From Desulfatirhabdium butyrativorans (GTDB taxonomy: Bacteria > Desulfobacterota > Desulfobacteria > Desulfobacterales > JAIFKL01): 5,428 nucleotides of DNA. Position 1 is the stretch's first letter. The number at the start of each line of letters is the position of its first letter. This document shows positions 1-5,428 of the stretch, piece after piece. The notes beneath the pieces are model-generated. The model did no database searches and was not told the origin of the DNA. It saw only the letters and a program-made list of their open reading frames with translations. The translations under genes were made by a program, and so were the position numbers. The stretch is taken from assembly GCA_022736535.1 (NCBI GenBank), contig DZCT01000356.1, forward strand, positions 1 to 5,428, written 5' to 3'.

Positions 1-3000
1 TGTATGTATAAAATGCCTTCTGCTTTCGGATGTCTTTTCTGAAAAAATCGGCAAGAATACGCTCGTATATTCTTGCTTCAAAGGCTTGTGCCCCGCCGAA
101 ATACTGAGCGTAATCCCTGTCTTCTTTTTTCAGAACAAGGGCTTTTTTTAAAAATTTCAAATCAGATGAAAAATGGATGACAAAAAGTTTTTCCACCCCT
201 TTTCTGTGCATGGACGCGGCTTCATTCCGCTGTTCAAAAAGACGCAGGTTCACGCCCTGTTCGTCCGGCGTCAATGCCGGATAAACCGTCCATTTGTTTC
301 TGTCTTTTGTGACCGTCACCGTCTCAGGCAGATCGCCGAAATCCCAGCGCGCAATGCCGGTTTTTTCCCATTTGTTTCGGGCTGAAGCGAGTGCGTCCGG
401 GTCAATATTTTCGGAAATATTTCTGCCGAGAATGCTTTTTTCCCTGCCGGAACAAAGTTCTTTGCCGTCTGTTCCCGTGAGGGAAATGCGCATTTTCAGG
501 TGATCCGGCAAAACATCCGTATTCCACGCGGACGCGGGAATGTCCACGCGGAAACGGGTATGGATAAAATTTCCGAGCGCGGTCAGCAGCTCCGCGTGCG
601 GTATGCGGATTTCCGATGCTCCATTCCCGTCTCCCGGCGCGGGAACATTCGGAATTTCCGGCATTTCTTTCATAATCACATCCACCGTGTCTGAAACGGG
701 CACCAACTGCTTGCGGTAAGCTTTGGGAAGCCCTTTGATCAGCGCGGTGATTTTTTCGGCAAGCAGCCCTGGCACGAGCCAGTCCAACGATTCCGGCGGA
801 ACCGAAGGCGCGAGCGCGGAAGGCACTTTCAGGGTGATGCCGTCCTCCGGCTTTCCGGGGTCAAAATGATAAGAACAGTCCAAACGCCGGTTCCCGACCA
901 GCAGCCGATCCGGATAAAGATTCAGTTCGTTTTCATCCGGCAGATAGTGGAAAAGGTCTGATTTTTTCATTCGTAAAAAATCGTCATTTCCCTTTTTTTT
1001 CAGATAATGATTCAGGGTTCTGATGTCATAAACGCCTTCAAGCCGCTCTCTGTAAAACTGATAAATCTCCTGTTCGCCGATGAGAATGTCTCTTTTTCGG
1101 ATTTTGTTTTCCGTATCTTTCACCTCGTCAATCAGGTTCCGGTTATGCTTCATAAAAGGAAAAGGCTGCCTGACATCTTCCTCGACCAGCGCACTTTGTA
1201 CAAAAATATCGCAGGCTTCTGCCGGGTTTATTCTGCCGTAGGAAACCGGGCGTTTCGGCACAATCACCAGACCGTACAGACTCACCTGCTCAGACGCCGT
1301 GACTTCGCCCCGATTTCTTTCCCAGTGCGGTTCAAAATAAGTGTATTTGCACTGATCTTTGGCAAGGGGTTCTATCCATTCCACGTCAATATTGGCGACA
1401 GTTCTGGCAAAAAGTCTTGAGGTTTCAACCATTTCCGCCGCCACAATCCACGCGCCCGGATTGCTGAAAAGCCCCGAACCCGGAAAAATCATCACTTCTT
1501 TTCCCTTTGCCGCCTGAAAAATATATTTGTCCTTTTTGGCGGCGATATTGGAAATAAAGCCGCTTAACACCGATTTGTGAATCGCGGCATACTGCGCGTC
1601 GGAATTGAGAATTGAGAATTGAGAATTGAGAATTGTTTCCGAGTGTTCGCTTTCTTCAAGAATTGCGGAAATCTGAGCGTGAATATCCCGCCATTCCCGC
1701 ATTCTTCTGAAGGAAAGAAAATGCGTTTTGCAGAATTTTTTCATCTGGTTCGTGCTTTTCAGCGTCTGCAAGGTTTCATGATATTTGTTCCAGATATTGA
1801 GAAGCGTGATGAAATCCGAAGCCGGATGTTTGAACAAAGCGTGCGCACGGTCCGCTTCTTCCTGCTTTTCAGCGGGACGCTCCCGCGGGTCCTGGATACT
1901 CAGCGCGGAAGCAATGACCGCCATTTCTCCGAGACATCCGTTGGTCTGCGCCTCGATGAGCATACGGGACAGGCGCGGATCAATGGGCATTCTTGCCATG
2001 AGCCTGCCTTTTTCCGTAAGCACAAAACGGCTTTCGGCTTTCGGGTGCCGGTTTCGGCTTTTCGGCTTTTCATTTTCGCTTTGGATAATCGCGCCGAGTT
2101 CGCTCAGAAGGTTGAAACCGTCGGTTACGTTTTTCAGCGCGGGCGCGTCAATAAAAGGAAATGCCGAAATATCGCCCAGATTCAGGGAAATCATCCGCAG
2201 AATGACCTCCGCCAGATTGGAGCGGAGAATCTCCGGGGGCGTAAACAGGGGGCGATCCAGAAAATCTTCTTCGGAAAACAGGCGGATACAGATACCGTTT
2301 GCCACGCGTCCGCATCTGCCTTTGCGCTGATCCGCGCTGCTGGCAGATATGCCCACGACGGGCAGCGCGGTGGCTCTGGACGCGGGCAGGTATTGGGAAA
2401 TGCGGGCAAGCCCTGTATCCACCACATACTTGATGCCCGGTATGGTCACGGAAGTTTCCGCCACATTGGTCGCCACGATGATTTTTCTGTCCGGAAACGC
2501 GTCAAACACCCTTGACTGCTCGGCTGCGGAAAGCCGTGCGTAAAGCGGCAGAATCACCGCATTCTGGCTGATTTTCCGGTCTTTTGCCATGCCGTCAAGA
2601 ATTTCGCAGGTTTCCCGAATATCCTGTTCGGTGGGCATGAACACCAGCACATCGCCGTGACGGCTTTCCCGGCAGAGTTTGCCGACCGCTTCCGCAGCAG
2701 CCTCAACATGCGTCTGTTCTTCAGCATCCTCAATGGGCGAATACCGAACTTCCACCGGATACATCCTGCCTGATACCTGAATAATCGGCGCATTGTCAAA
2801 GGCTTTTGAAAATTTTTCCGTGTCAATGGTCGCGGAGGTGATGACTAACTTCAGGTTTTTCCGTTTTTTCAGCAGGGTTTTTAAAATTCCCAGCACAAAA
2901 TCTATGTTCAGGCTTCTTTCGTGCGCTTCGTCAACGATGAGGGTGTCGTATTCATTCAGATACGGATCGCTCTGGGTTTCGGCAAGGAGAATGCCGTCTG

Positions 3001-3559
3001 TCATAATTTTGATGTACGCGTTTTCATCGGTCTGCTCGCTAAAGCGTATTTTATAACCGACGGATTTGCCGATGGTTTCACCCATCTCATCCGCGATGCG
3101 CCGGGCAACAGTCACCGCGGCGATTCTTCTGGGCTGGGTGCAGCCGATTTTGCCGTCAATGCCCCTGCCGGCGGCAAGGCAGAATTTGGGAATCTGCGTG
3201 GTTTTCCCGGAGCCGGTTTCCCCGGAAATAATCACCACGCTGTTTTCAGAAATCGCACGGATAATATTTTCTTTTTCCGCGGCAATGGGCAGATTCGGAT
3301 CGCAGGCATTTATCTTATCCCATATCTGTTTCAGCTTTTCGCTCCGCCGGATTTTTCTTCTGACAGCCGCCTGAATTTTCTTTTCAAGACGGGACAGCCT
3401 TTTTTTCATATCTTCGGCATCAGAAGATTCGGGAGCGCCGCTTTTGAGGCTGAGAAGCTCGTGTTTGAGAATATGCCTGTCTTTGAGCATCGTTTTGGAC
3501 AACAGCGATGCTGATTTTTTTACAATCATATCAAATGTTGACAATTTTTCAGTTTGCAT
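1..3559 (-). CDS. hrpA: ATP-dependent RNA helicase HrpA (DEAH-box), 3' end beyond the window
   Basis: DEAH-box (SF2) RNA helicase; family members act in the cytoplasm on structured RNA, and E. coli HrpA is linked to mRNA processing and rescue of stalled ribosomes. One frame stays open for 1186 codons from ATG 3559 to the left edge with no stop. Visible motifs: Walker A GETGSGKT (113-120), TQPRR just after it, DEAH followed by ERSLNIDF (210-213), SAT (242-244), ATNVAETS (363-370) and QRKGRCGR (411-418). After these come the winged-helix/ratchet region with DPRLSRMLIEAQ and SALSIQDPRERP, an OB-fold segment around 660-745 (FPGSGLF, AEMVETSRLFAR, EPHWER), and the HrpA-specific C-terminal region (DUF3418-like). 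By comparison with the roughly 1300-residue E. coli protein as I remember it, about 100-200 residues are missing beyond the edge. The start is uncertain: ATG 3559 follows an in-frame TGA directly, while ATG 3529, ten codons in, is the alternative; neither has a clear Shine-Dalgarno. Two repeat tracts lengthen interdomain linkers. Confidence 0.96.
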   Translation of the reverse strand, partial: MQTEKLSTFDMIVKKSASLLSKTMLKDRHILKHELLSLKSGAPESSDAEDMKKRLSRLEKKIQAAVRRKIRRSEKLKQIWDKINACDPNLPIAAEKENIIRAISENSVVIISGETGSGKTTQIPKFCLAAGRGIDGKIGCTQPRRIAAVTVARRIADEMGETIGKSVGYKIRFSEQTDENAYIKIMTDGILLAETQSDPYLNEYDTLIVDEAHERSLNIDFVLGILKTLLKKRKNLKLVITSATIDTEKFSKAFDNAPIIQVSGRMYPVEVRYSPIEDAEEQTHVEAAAEAVGKLCRESRHGDVLVFMPTEQDIRETCEILDGMAKDRKISQNAVILPLYARLSAAEQSRVFDAFPDRKIIVATNVAETSVTIPGIKYVVDTGLARISQYLPASRATALPVVGISASSADQRKGRCGRVANGICIRLFSEEDFLDRPLFTPPEILRSNLAEVILRMISLNLGDISAFPFIDAPALKNVTDGFNLLSELGAIIQSENEKPKSRNRHPKAESRFVLTEKGRLMARMPIDPRLSRMLIEAQTNGCLGEMAVIASALSIQDPRERPAEKQEEADRAHALFKHPASDFITLLNIWNKYHETLQTLKSTNQMKKFCKTHFLSFRRMREWRDIHAQISAILEESEHSETILNSQFSILNSDAQYAAIHKSVLSGFISNIAAKKDKYIFQAAKGKEVMIFPGSGLFSNPGAWIVAAEMVETSRLFARTVANIDVEWIEPLAKDQCKYTYFEPHWERNRGEVTASEQVSLYGLVIVPKRPVSYGRINPAEACDIFVQSALVEEDVRQPFPFMKHNRNLIDEVKDTENKIRKRDILIGEQEIYQFYRERLEGVYDIRTLNHYLKKKGNDDFLRMKKSDLFHYLPDENELNLYPDRLLVGNRRLDCSYHFDPGKPEDGITLKVPSALAPSVPPESLDWLVPGLLAEKITALIKGLPKAYRKQLVPVSDTVDVIMKEMPEIPNVPAPGDGNGASEIRIPHAELLTALGNFIHTRFRVDIPASAWNTDVLPDHLKMRISLTGTDGKELCSGREKSILGRNISENIDPDALASARNKWEKTGIARWDFGDLPETVTVTKDRNKWTVYPALTPDEQGVNLRLFEQRNEAASMHRKGVEKLFVIHFSSDLKFLKKALVLKKEDRDYAQYFGGAQAFEARIYERILADFFRKDIRKQKAFYTY
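1602..1635. repeat. Heptanucleotide tandem repeat (GAATTGA x 4.9) inside hrpA
   Basis: Four perfect GAATTGA units plus a six-base partial unit. On the hrpA strand (CAATTCT)n reads as ILNSQFSILNS, residues 643-653, between the ratchet region and the OB-fold segment. Because 7 is not a multiple of 3, the repeat cycles through all three frames. On the hrpA strand every phase gives a rotation of QFSILNS with no stop; on the opposite strand every phase meets TGA within seven codons. The hrpA frame is intact on both sides, as the recognisable family sequence REWRDIHAQ before and AAIHKSVLSG after share one phase. Confidence 0.93.
2028..2070. repeat. Short imperfect tandem repeat CGGCTTT/CGGCTTTT inside hrpA
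   Basis: Two CGGCTTT units (2028-2041) and two CGGCTTTT units (2055-2070) flank a diverged 13-base middle. On the hrpA strand the tract encodes a charged, lysine/arginine-rich stretch, roughly residues 497-510 (EKPKSRNRHPKAES). It lies between the LLSELGAI segment and the RFVLTEKGRL segment. The frame is maintained. The linker looks about a dozen residues longer than my recollection of the E. coli protein, consistent with local repeat growth. Confidence 0.7.
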
Positions 3560-3607
3560 TCAAAAAAAATATATCGTATTTAAAGTGAGATTTAGTAACG
3601 TATCATT

Positions 3608-3671
3608 CCGGAGTGCTGAAATGAGCGGAGCGAATTTCAGCACCTGCTAAAATTTCATTTTAGCACTCCGG
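3608..3671. repeat. 64-bp compound palindrome with nested inverted repeats
   Basis: Outer arms CCGGAGTGCT (3608-3617) and AGCACTCCGG (3662-3671) are perfect inverted copies. Inside are two further hairpins: GTGCTGAAAT (3613-3622) with ATTTCAGCAC (3634-3643), loop of 11 bases, and TGCTAAAAT (3645-3653) with ATTTTAGCA (3657-3665), loop TTC. The outer arms overlap the inner arms, so the long-stem and two-hairpin folds compete. It lies upstream of both genes, so a terminator role for either is not expected. It looks like an intergenic palindromic repeat of the REP/MITE kind; the family is not identified. Confidence 0.85.
3619..3642 (+). repeat. 24-bp dispersed motif, copy A (inverted copy at 5327-5350)
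   Basis: The 24 bases starting AAATGAGCGGAGCG and ending TTTCAGCA recur exactly, in reverse complement, at 5327-5350. This copy forms the loop and right arm of the compound palindrome at 3608-3671. The two copies therefore flank the oxidoreductase gene as inverted repeats, with outer edges about 1.73 kb apart. Confidence 0.93.
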
Positions 3672-3682
3672 ATAATTCCCTC

Positions 3683-3698
3683 CCCCTCCGGGTAGGGG
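3683..3698. repeat. Small GC-rich hairpin
   Basis: CCCCT (3683-3687) can pair with AGGGG (3694-3698) across a six-base CCGGGT loop, in a C-rich then G-rich block that stands out from the AT-rich surroundings. The A/T tract that follows is shared with the 49-bp repeat. With five pairs only, this is a weak structure; it may be a remnant of another short intergenic repeat. Confidence 0.35.
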
Positions 3699-3702
3699 AA
3701 AA

Positions 3703-3751
3703 TTTTATATAAATAAAATTATAAAGCCGAATTTTAAAAAATCAAATCCTT
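3703..3751 (+). repeat. 49-bp perfect direct repeat, copy 1
   Basis: Identical over 49 bases to 3807-3855 and almost entirely A/T except for a central AAGCCGAA. It contains two potential small hairpins: TTTTAT/ATAAAA at its start, and TAAAATT/AATTTTA around the GCCG core. It is preceded by a purine run GGGGAAAA, similar to the AGGGAAG before copy 2, so the original duplicated unit may have been slightly longer. No reading frame is associated with it. Confidence 0.96.
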
Positions 3752-3761
3752 CTCTCCTTCT

Positions 3762-3790
3762 CTCGTTCCCACGCTCCGCGTGGGAACGAG
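3762..3790. repeat. Perfect 13-bp-stem hairpin repeat (GTTCCCACGC type)
   Basis: CTCGTTCCCACGC (3762-3774) and GCGTGGGAACGAG (3778-3790) are perfect inverted copies around a three-base loop TCC. The core resembles a palindromic intergenic repeat I recall as common in several repeat-rich bacterial genomes; that is memory, not a search. A second pairing is possible: CTCTCGTT (3760-3767) with AACGAGAG (3794-3801). No T-tract follows on either strand, so it is not a typical intrinsic terminator. It sits between the two 49-bp direct repeats. Confidence 0.92.
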
Positions 3791-3806
3791 ATCAACGAGA
3801 GGGAAG

Positions 3807-3855
3807 TTTTATATAAATAAAATTATAAAGCCGAATTTTAAAAAATCAAATCCTT
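3807..3855 (+). repeat. 49-bp perfect direct repeat, copy 2
   Basis: Exact copy of 3703-3751, offset by 104 bases, ending 55 bases before the oxidoreductase start codon. It is followed at once by TTTTATATAAA (3855-3865), which repeats the first 11 bases of the unit before diverging, as if a third copy had begun. Being so close to the gene, this AT-rich copy may contribute to its promoter; no specific box is defended. Confidence 0.96.
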
Positions 3856-3897
3856 TTTATATAAAAAAAGCATATTTTGTCAAATCAACTGAAAAAA

Positions 3898-3903
3898 AAG
3901 GAG
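3898..3903 (+). promoter_or_regulatory. Ribosome binding site of the oxidoreductase gene
   Basis: AAGGAG ends seven bases before ATG 3911, a near-ideal Shine-Dalgarno and spacing. It fixes the start, which is also where the FAD-binding N-terminal strand (MNFVVIGGDAAG) begins. Confidence 0.9.
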
Positions 3904-3910
3904 CGGAATA

Positions 3911-5251
3911 ATGAATTTTGTTGTTATCGGCGGAGACGCGGCAGGCATGAGCGCTGCCAGCAGAGCCAAACGCAACATGCCGGATTTGAACATAACTGTT
4001 TTGGAAAAAACTGAAGATGTTTCTTACAGCGCGTGCGGAATGCCCTATAACATCGCTGACCCGCACAGAGACATGGATGATCTTGTGGTAAGACAGGCAA
4101 AAGTGTTCAGAGAAAAGCAGGGCATTAACCTGCTCACCGGACATTGCGCCGAAGCCATTGACCGCGCCGCCAAAACCCTAAGCGGCAGAACATCCGACGG
4201 CAGACATTTTCAGTTTCCGTACAACAAGCTTCTGATTGCAAGCGGCGCATCTTCCATTATGCCGGATCTGCCGGGTTTTGATCTTCCGGGCGTGGCGGCA
4301 TTGAAAAATCTTAATGACGGCAGACAGATCAAATCTTTTCTGAAAAACAATGCTGTCAAAAAAGTTATTATAATAGGTATGGGTTATATCGCGCTTGAAA
4401 TGTGCGAAGCCCTGCGTGTCAGAGGCATAGATGTTGACATGGTAAAACCCCGTCCGATATTTATCCCCTGGATGGAAAAAGACATGGCGCAGGTCGTTCA
4501 GAACGAGGTGGCATCCAAAGGCGTGGGACTTTATCCCGGTCACAGACCCGGACGCATTGAACAATCCGGCAAGGGACTGAAACTGATCTGTCCCGCTCTC
4601 ACGCTGGAAGGCGATATGGTGCTGGTCGCTGTGGGCGTGAAGCCCAACAGCGAAATAGCGGCAAACGCGGGTTTGGAACTCGGCGCGGGCAATGCCGTTT
4701 CCGTTGATACAAAATGCTGCACGTCCGACAAGGACATTTACGCTGCCGGAGACTGCGCAGATGCGCTTCATGTTGTAACGGGGCAGAAAGCATGGATTCC
4801 GCTGGCATTGCTGGCGAATCGGGGCGGCTGGGCGGTCGCGGACAATATTTGCGGAAAAGAGGCACGGTTAGAGGGAATTGTCGGCACAGCCGTGTTCAAA
4901 GTTTTTGATTTGGAAGTTGCGCGGACCGGTCTGACAGCCGAAGAAGCGCTGAAAGCCGGTTTTGATCCTGCCGAAGTGGTGATCGAGAGCCAGTCACGCG
5001 CGCACGCTCATCCGGGCGCGTCGCCGATATGGGTGCAGATGACGGGGGATAGAAAAACCGGCAGGCTTCTCGGCGTGCAGATGCTGGGCAGAGAGGGCGC
5101 GGCGCACCGCATCAACGCGGCTGCGGTTGCGCTTCATGCGCGTCTGACAGTGGAACAGTTTTCCCGGACAGACATGGCTTATGCGCCACCCTTCAGTCCG
5201 GTCTGGGATCCGCTGCTGACAGCGGCAATTCAGCTTTTGAAAAAAATGTAA
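3911..5251 (+). CDS. FAD-dependent pyridine nucleotide-disulfide oxidoreductase, CoA-disulfide reductase / NADH oxidase family
   Basis: Complete 446-residue cytoplasmic flavoenzyme with no signal peptide or membrane segment. Relatives use NAD(P)H to reduce CoA disulfide, CoA persulfide or polysulfide, or to reduce oxygen. Visible parts: N-terminal FAD dinucleotide fold with GGDAAGMSAASRAKR (7-21); single redox cysteine C42 in SYSACGMPY (38-46), the arrangement of CoA-disulfide reductases rather than the CxxxxC pair of glutathione reductase-type enzymes; YNKLLIASGA (104-113); second dinucleotide fold with GMGYIALE (156-163); VAVGVKPN (239-246); FAD-binding YAAGDCAD (277-284); and a C-terminal dimerisation domain from about 320, with GTAVFKVFDLEVARTGLT and YAPPFSPVWDP near the end (Y424, probably the active-site tyrosine). 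Length fits the plain family; the extra C-terminal rhodanese domain of the fused forms is absent. The NAD motif has alanine at 161 where glycine is usual. It has its own ribosome binding site and no visible operon partner. Which substrate it uses cannot be told from sequence alone. Confidence 0.93.
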   Translation: MNFVVIGGDAAGMSAASRAKRNMPDLNITVLEKTEDVSYSACGMPYNIADPHRDMDDLVVRQAKVFREKQGINLLTGHCAEAIDRAAKTLSGRTSDGRHFQFPYNKLLIASGASSIMPDLPGFDLPGVAALKNLNDGRQIKSFLKNNAVKKVIIIGMGYIALEMCEALRVRGIDVDMVKPRPIFIPWMEKDMAQVVQNEVASKGVGLYPGHRPGRIEQSGKGLKLICPALTLEGDMVLVAVGVKPNSEIAANAGLELGAGNAVSVDTKCCTSDKDIYAAGDCADALHVVTGQKAWIPLALLANRGGWAVADNICGKEARLEGIVGTAVFKVFDLEVARTGLTAEEALKAGFDPAEVVIESQSRAHAHPGASPIWVQMTGDRKTGRLLGVQMLGREGAAHRINAAAVALHARLTVEQFSRTDMAYAPPFSPVWDPLLTAAIQLLKKM

Positions 5252-5298
5252 TCCGCAGGGCGTTGATATTTCTCGCAAAGCACGCAGAGAGCGCAATT

Positions 5299-5326
5299 GT
5301 AGAGACGCACGGCCGTGCGTCTCTAC
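5299..5326. repeat. Perfect 28-bp palindrome (GTAGAGACGCAC type)
   Basis: GTAGAGACGCACGG is followed directly by its reverse complement, giving a 14-bp stem with no spacer. It resembles a short palindromic repeat I remember seeing scattered through many bacterial genomes; that link is from memory. It lies about 50 bases after the oxidoreductase stop and is followed by CTGCTG rather than a T-tract, so it is not a textbook intrinsic terminator, though such a structure could protect an mRNA 3' end. Confidence 0.93.
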
Positions 5327-5350
5327 TGCTGAAATTCGCTCCGCTCATTT
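5327..5350 (-). repeat. 24-bp dispersed motif, copy B (inverted relative to 3619-3642)
   Basis: Reverse complement of 3619-3642 over all 24 bases; the next base outward differs. Here the motif directly abuts the 28-bp palindrome and lacks the complementary left arm it has in copy A, so it does not form the same hairpin. Confidence 0.93.
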
Positions 5351-5355
5351 AAAAT

Positions 5356-5383
5356 CTTTGCGGACTTTGCGCTCTTTGCGAGA
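5356..5383. repeat. Nine-base tandem repeat CTTTGCGNN x 3
   Basis: CTTTGCG occurs at 5356, 5365 and 5374, each separated by two variable bases (GA, CT) and ending in AGA. It forms the right arm of the composite element at 5271-5383; the left arm (5271-5295) is a degenerate reverse-complement version with the same period. Confidence 0.85.
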
Positions 5384-5428
5384 CACTTTTGCGGGAACTG
5401 CGCAAGAGAAAAAATTGAATAATTGTTG

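Larger units (their letters stand above)
3560..3910. other. Divergent intergenic region rich in repeats; no gene seen
   Basis: This stretch separates the starts of hrpA (leftward) and the oxidoreductase (rightward), so promoters for both should lie here. I found no convincing -35/-10 pair; the DNA is very AT-rich, with many TATA-like words (for example near 3710, 3812, 3860 and 3570), so any call would be arbitrary. Recognisable content is a compound palindrome (3608-3671), a perfect 49-bp direct repeat (3703-3751 and 3807-3855) and a strong hairpin between its copies (3762-3790). A small open frame crossing 3444-3650 is the antisense of the hrpA start plus repeat DNA and is not supported as a gene. 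Confidence 0.8.
5271..5383. repeat. Composite nested inverted-repeat element downstream of the oxidoreductase
   Basis: Left arm 5271-5295 and right arm 5359-5383 are imperfect inverted copies (about 20 of 25 positions), perfect over the outer ten bases TCTCGCAAAG / CTTTGCGAGA. Both arms have an approximate 9-base period built on CGCAAAG. Between them lie the perfect palindrome 5299-5326 and the 24-bp motif 5327-5350. It begins 20 bases after the stop codon. The rest of 5252-5428 holds no gene that I can support. Confidence 0.8.

Noticed and set aside
1602..1635. Heptamer tract as a frameshift that breaks hrpA
   Set aside because: Codon-by-codon reading shows that recognisable HrpA sequence on both sides is in the same frame, without a stop.
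1619..2515. A 298-codon plus-strand open frame, with several other plus-strand frames across 173-3514
   Set aside because: They are antisense to hrpA, whose full set of helicase motifs is unambiguous, and their translations show no domain-like pattern.
3703..3806. Insertion of a small mobile element with a 49-bp target-site duplication
   Set aside because: A 49-bp target duplication is far longer than usual; tandem duplication of a 104-bp unit explains the pattern at least as well, so no mobile element is called.
3703..3855. Direct repeats as a CRISPR fragment
   Set aside because: Only two copies of an A/T-rich 49-mer, the spacer itself is a hairpin, and no cas gene is present.
3871..3885. 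TTGTCA (3877-3882) as a -35 box or redox-repressor site for the oxidoreductase
   Set aside because: It is too close to the start codon for a -35 and has no symmetric half-site; TTGTCAA also appears near the hrpA start, but the similarity is short and expected in AT-rich DNA.
3857..4771. Minus-strand frames opposite the oxidoreductase (3857-4144 and 4178-4771)
   Set aside because: They are shadows of a gene with clear FAD and NAD motifs, a good ribosome binding site and full family length.
5299..5326. Perfect palindrome as an intrinsic terminator of the oxidoreductase gene
   Set aside because: No run of T follows on either strand, and the sequence looks like a dispersed repeat; some effect on the mRNA end is possible but not shown.

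Overview
The window carries two protein genes and a dense set of non-coding repeats. A large DEAH-box RNA helicase gene (hrpA) fills positions 3559 down to 1 on the minus strand and runs off the left edge. A complete FAD/NAD(P)H disulfide oxidoreductase of the CoA-disulfide reductase / NADH oxidase family lies on the plus strand (3911-5251). The two genes are divergent and separated by about 350 bases. No tRNA, rRNA, transposase gene or CRISPR array was seen.

Organism: a bacterium of medium GC with AT-rich intergenic DNA. Full-length HrpA with its long C-terminal region is typical of proteobacteria and relatives. The oxidoreductase type is common in anaerobes and sulfur-metabolising bacteria. 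The short palindromes beside the genes (cores GTTCCCACGC..GCGTGGGAAC, GTAGAGACGCAC..GTGCGTCTCTAC and CGCAAAG multimers) resemble repeats I remember from large, repeat-rich genomes such as Desulfobacterota and filamentous cyanobacteria. My best guess is a Desulfobacterota-like genome, with low confidence; this is inference only.

Layout: 1-3559 hrpA, interrupted in frame by two short repeat tracts (1602-1635 and 2028-2070) that fall in linkers between domains. 3560-3910 is a divergent intergenic region holding a 64-bp compound palindrome, a perfect 49-bp direct repeat flanking a 13-bp-stem hairpin, and the leader and ribosome binding site of the oxidoreductase. 3911-5251 is the oxidoreductase. 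5252-5428 is non-coding and holds a nested repeat: imperfect inverted arms of 9-bp units enclosing a perfect 28-bp palindrome and an inverted copy of a 24-bp motif also present upstream of the gene.

The two genes have no evident functional link: one acts on RNA and ribosomes, the other in thiol/persulfide or NADH redox. I see no convincing new gene system. The unusual content is the repeat architecture: repeats on both sides of the oxidoreductase, and repeats absorbed into the hrpA reading frame.
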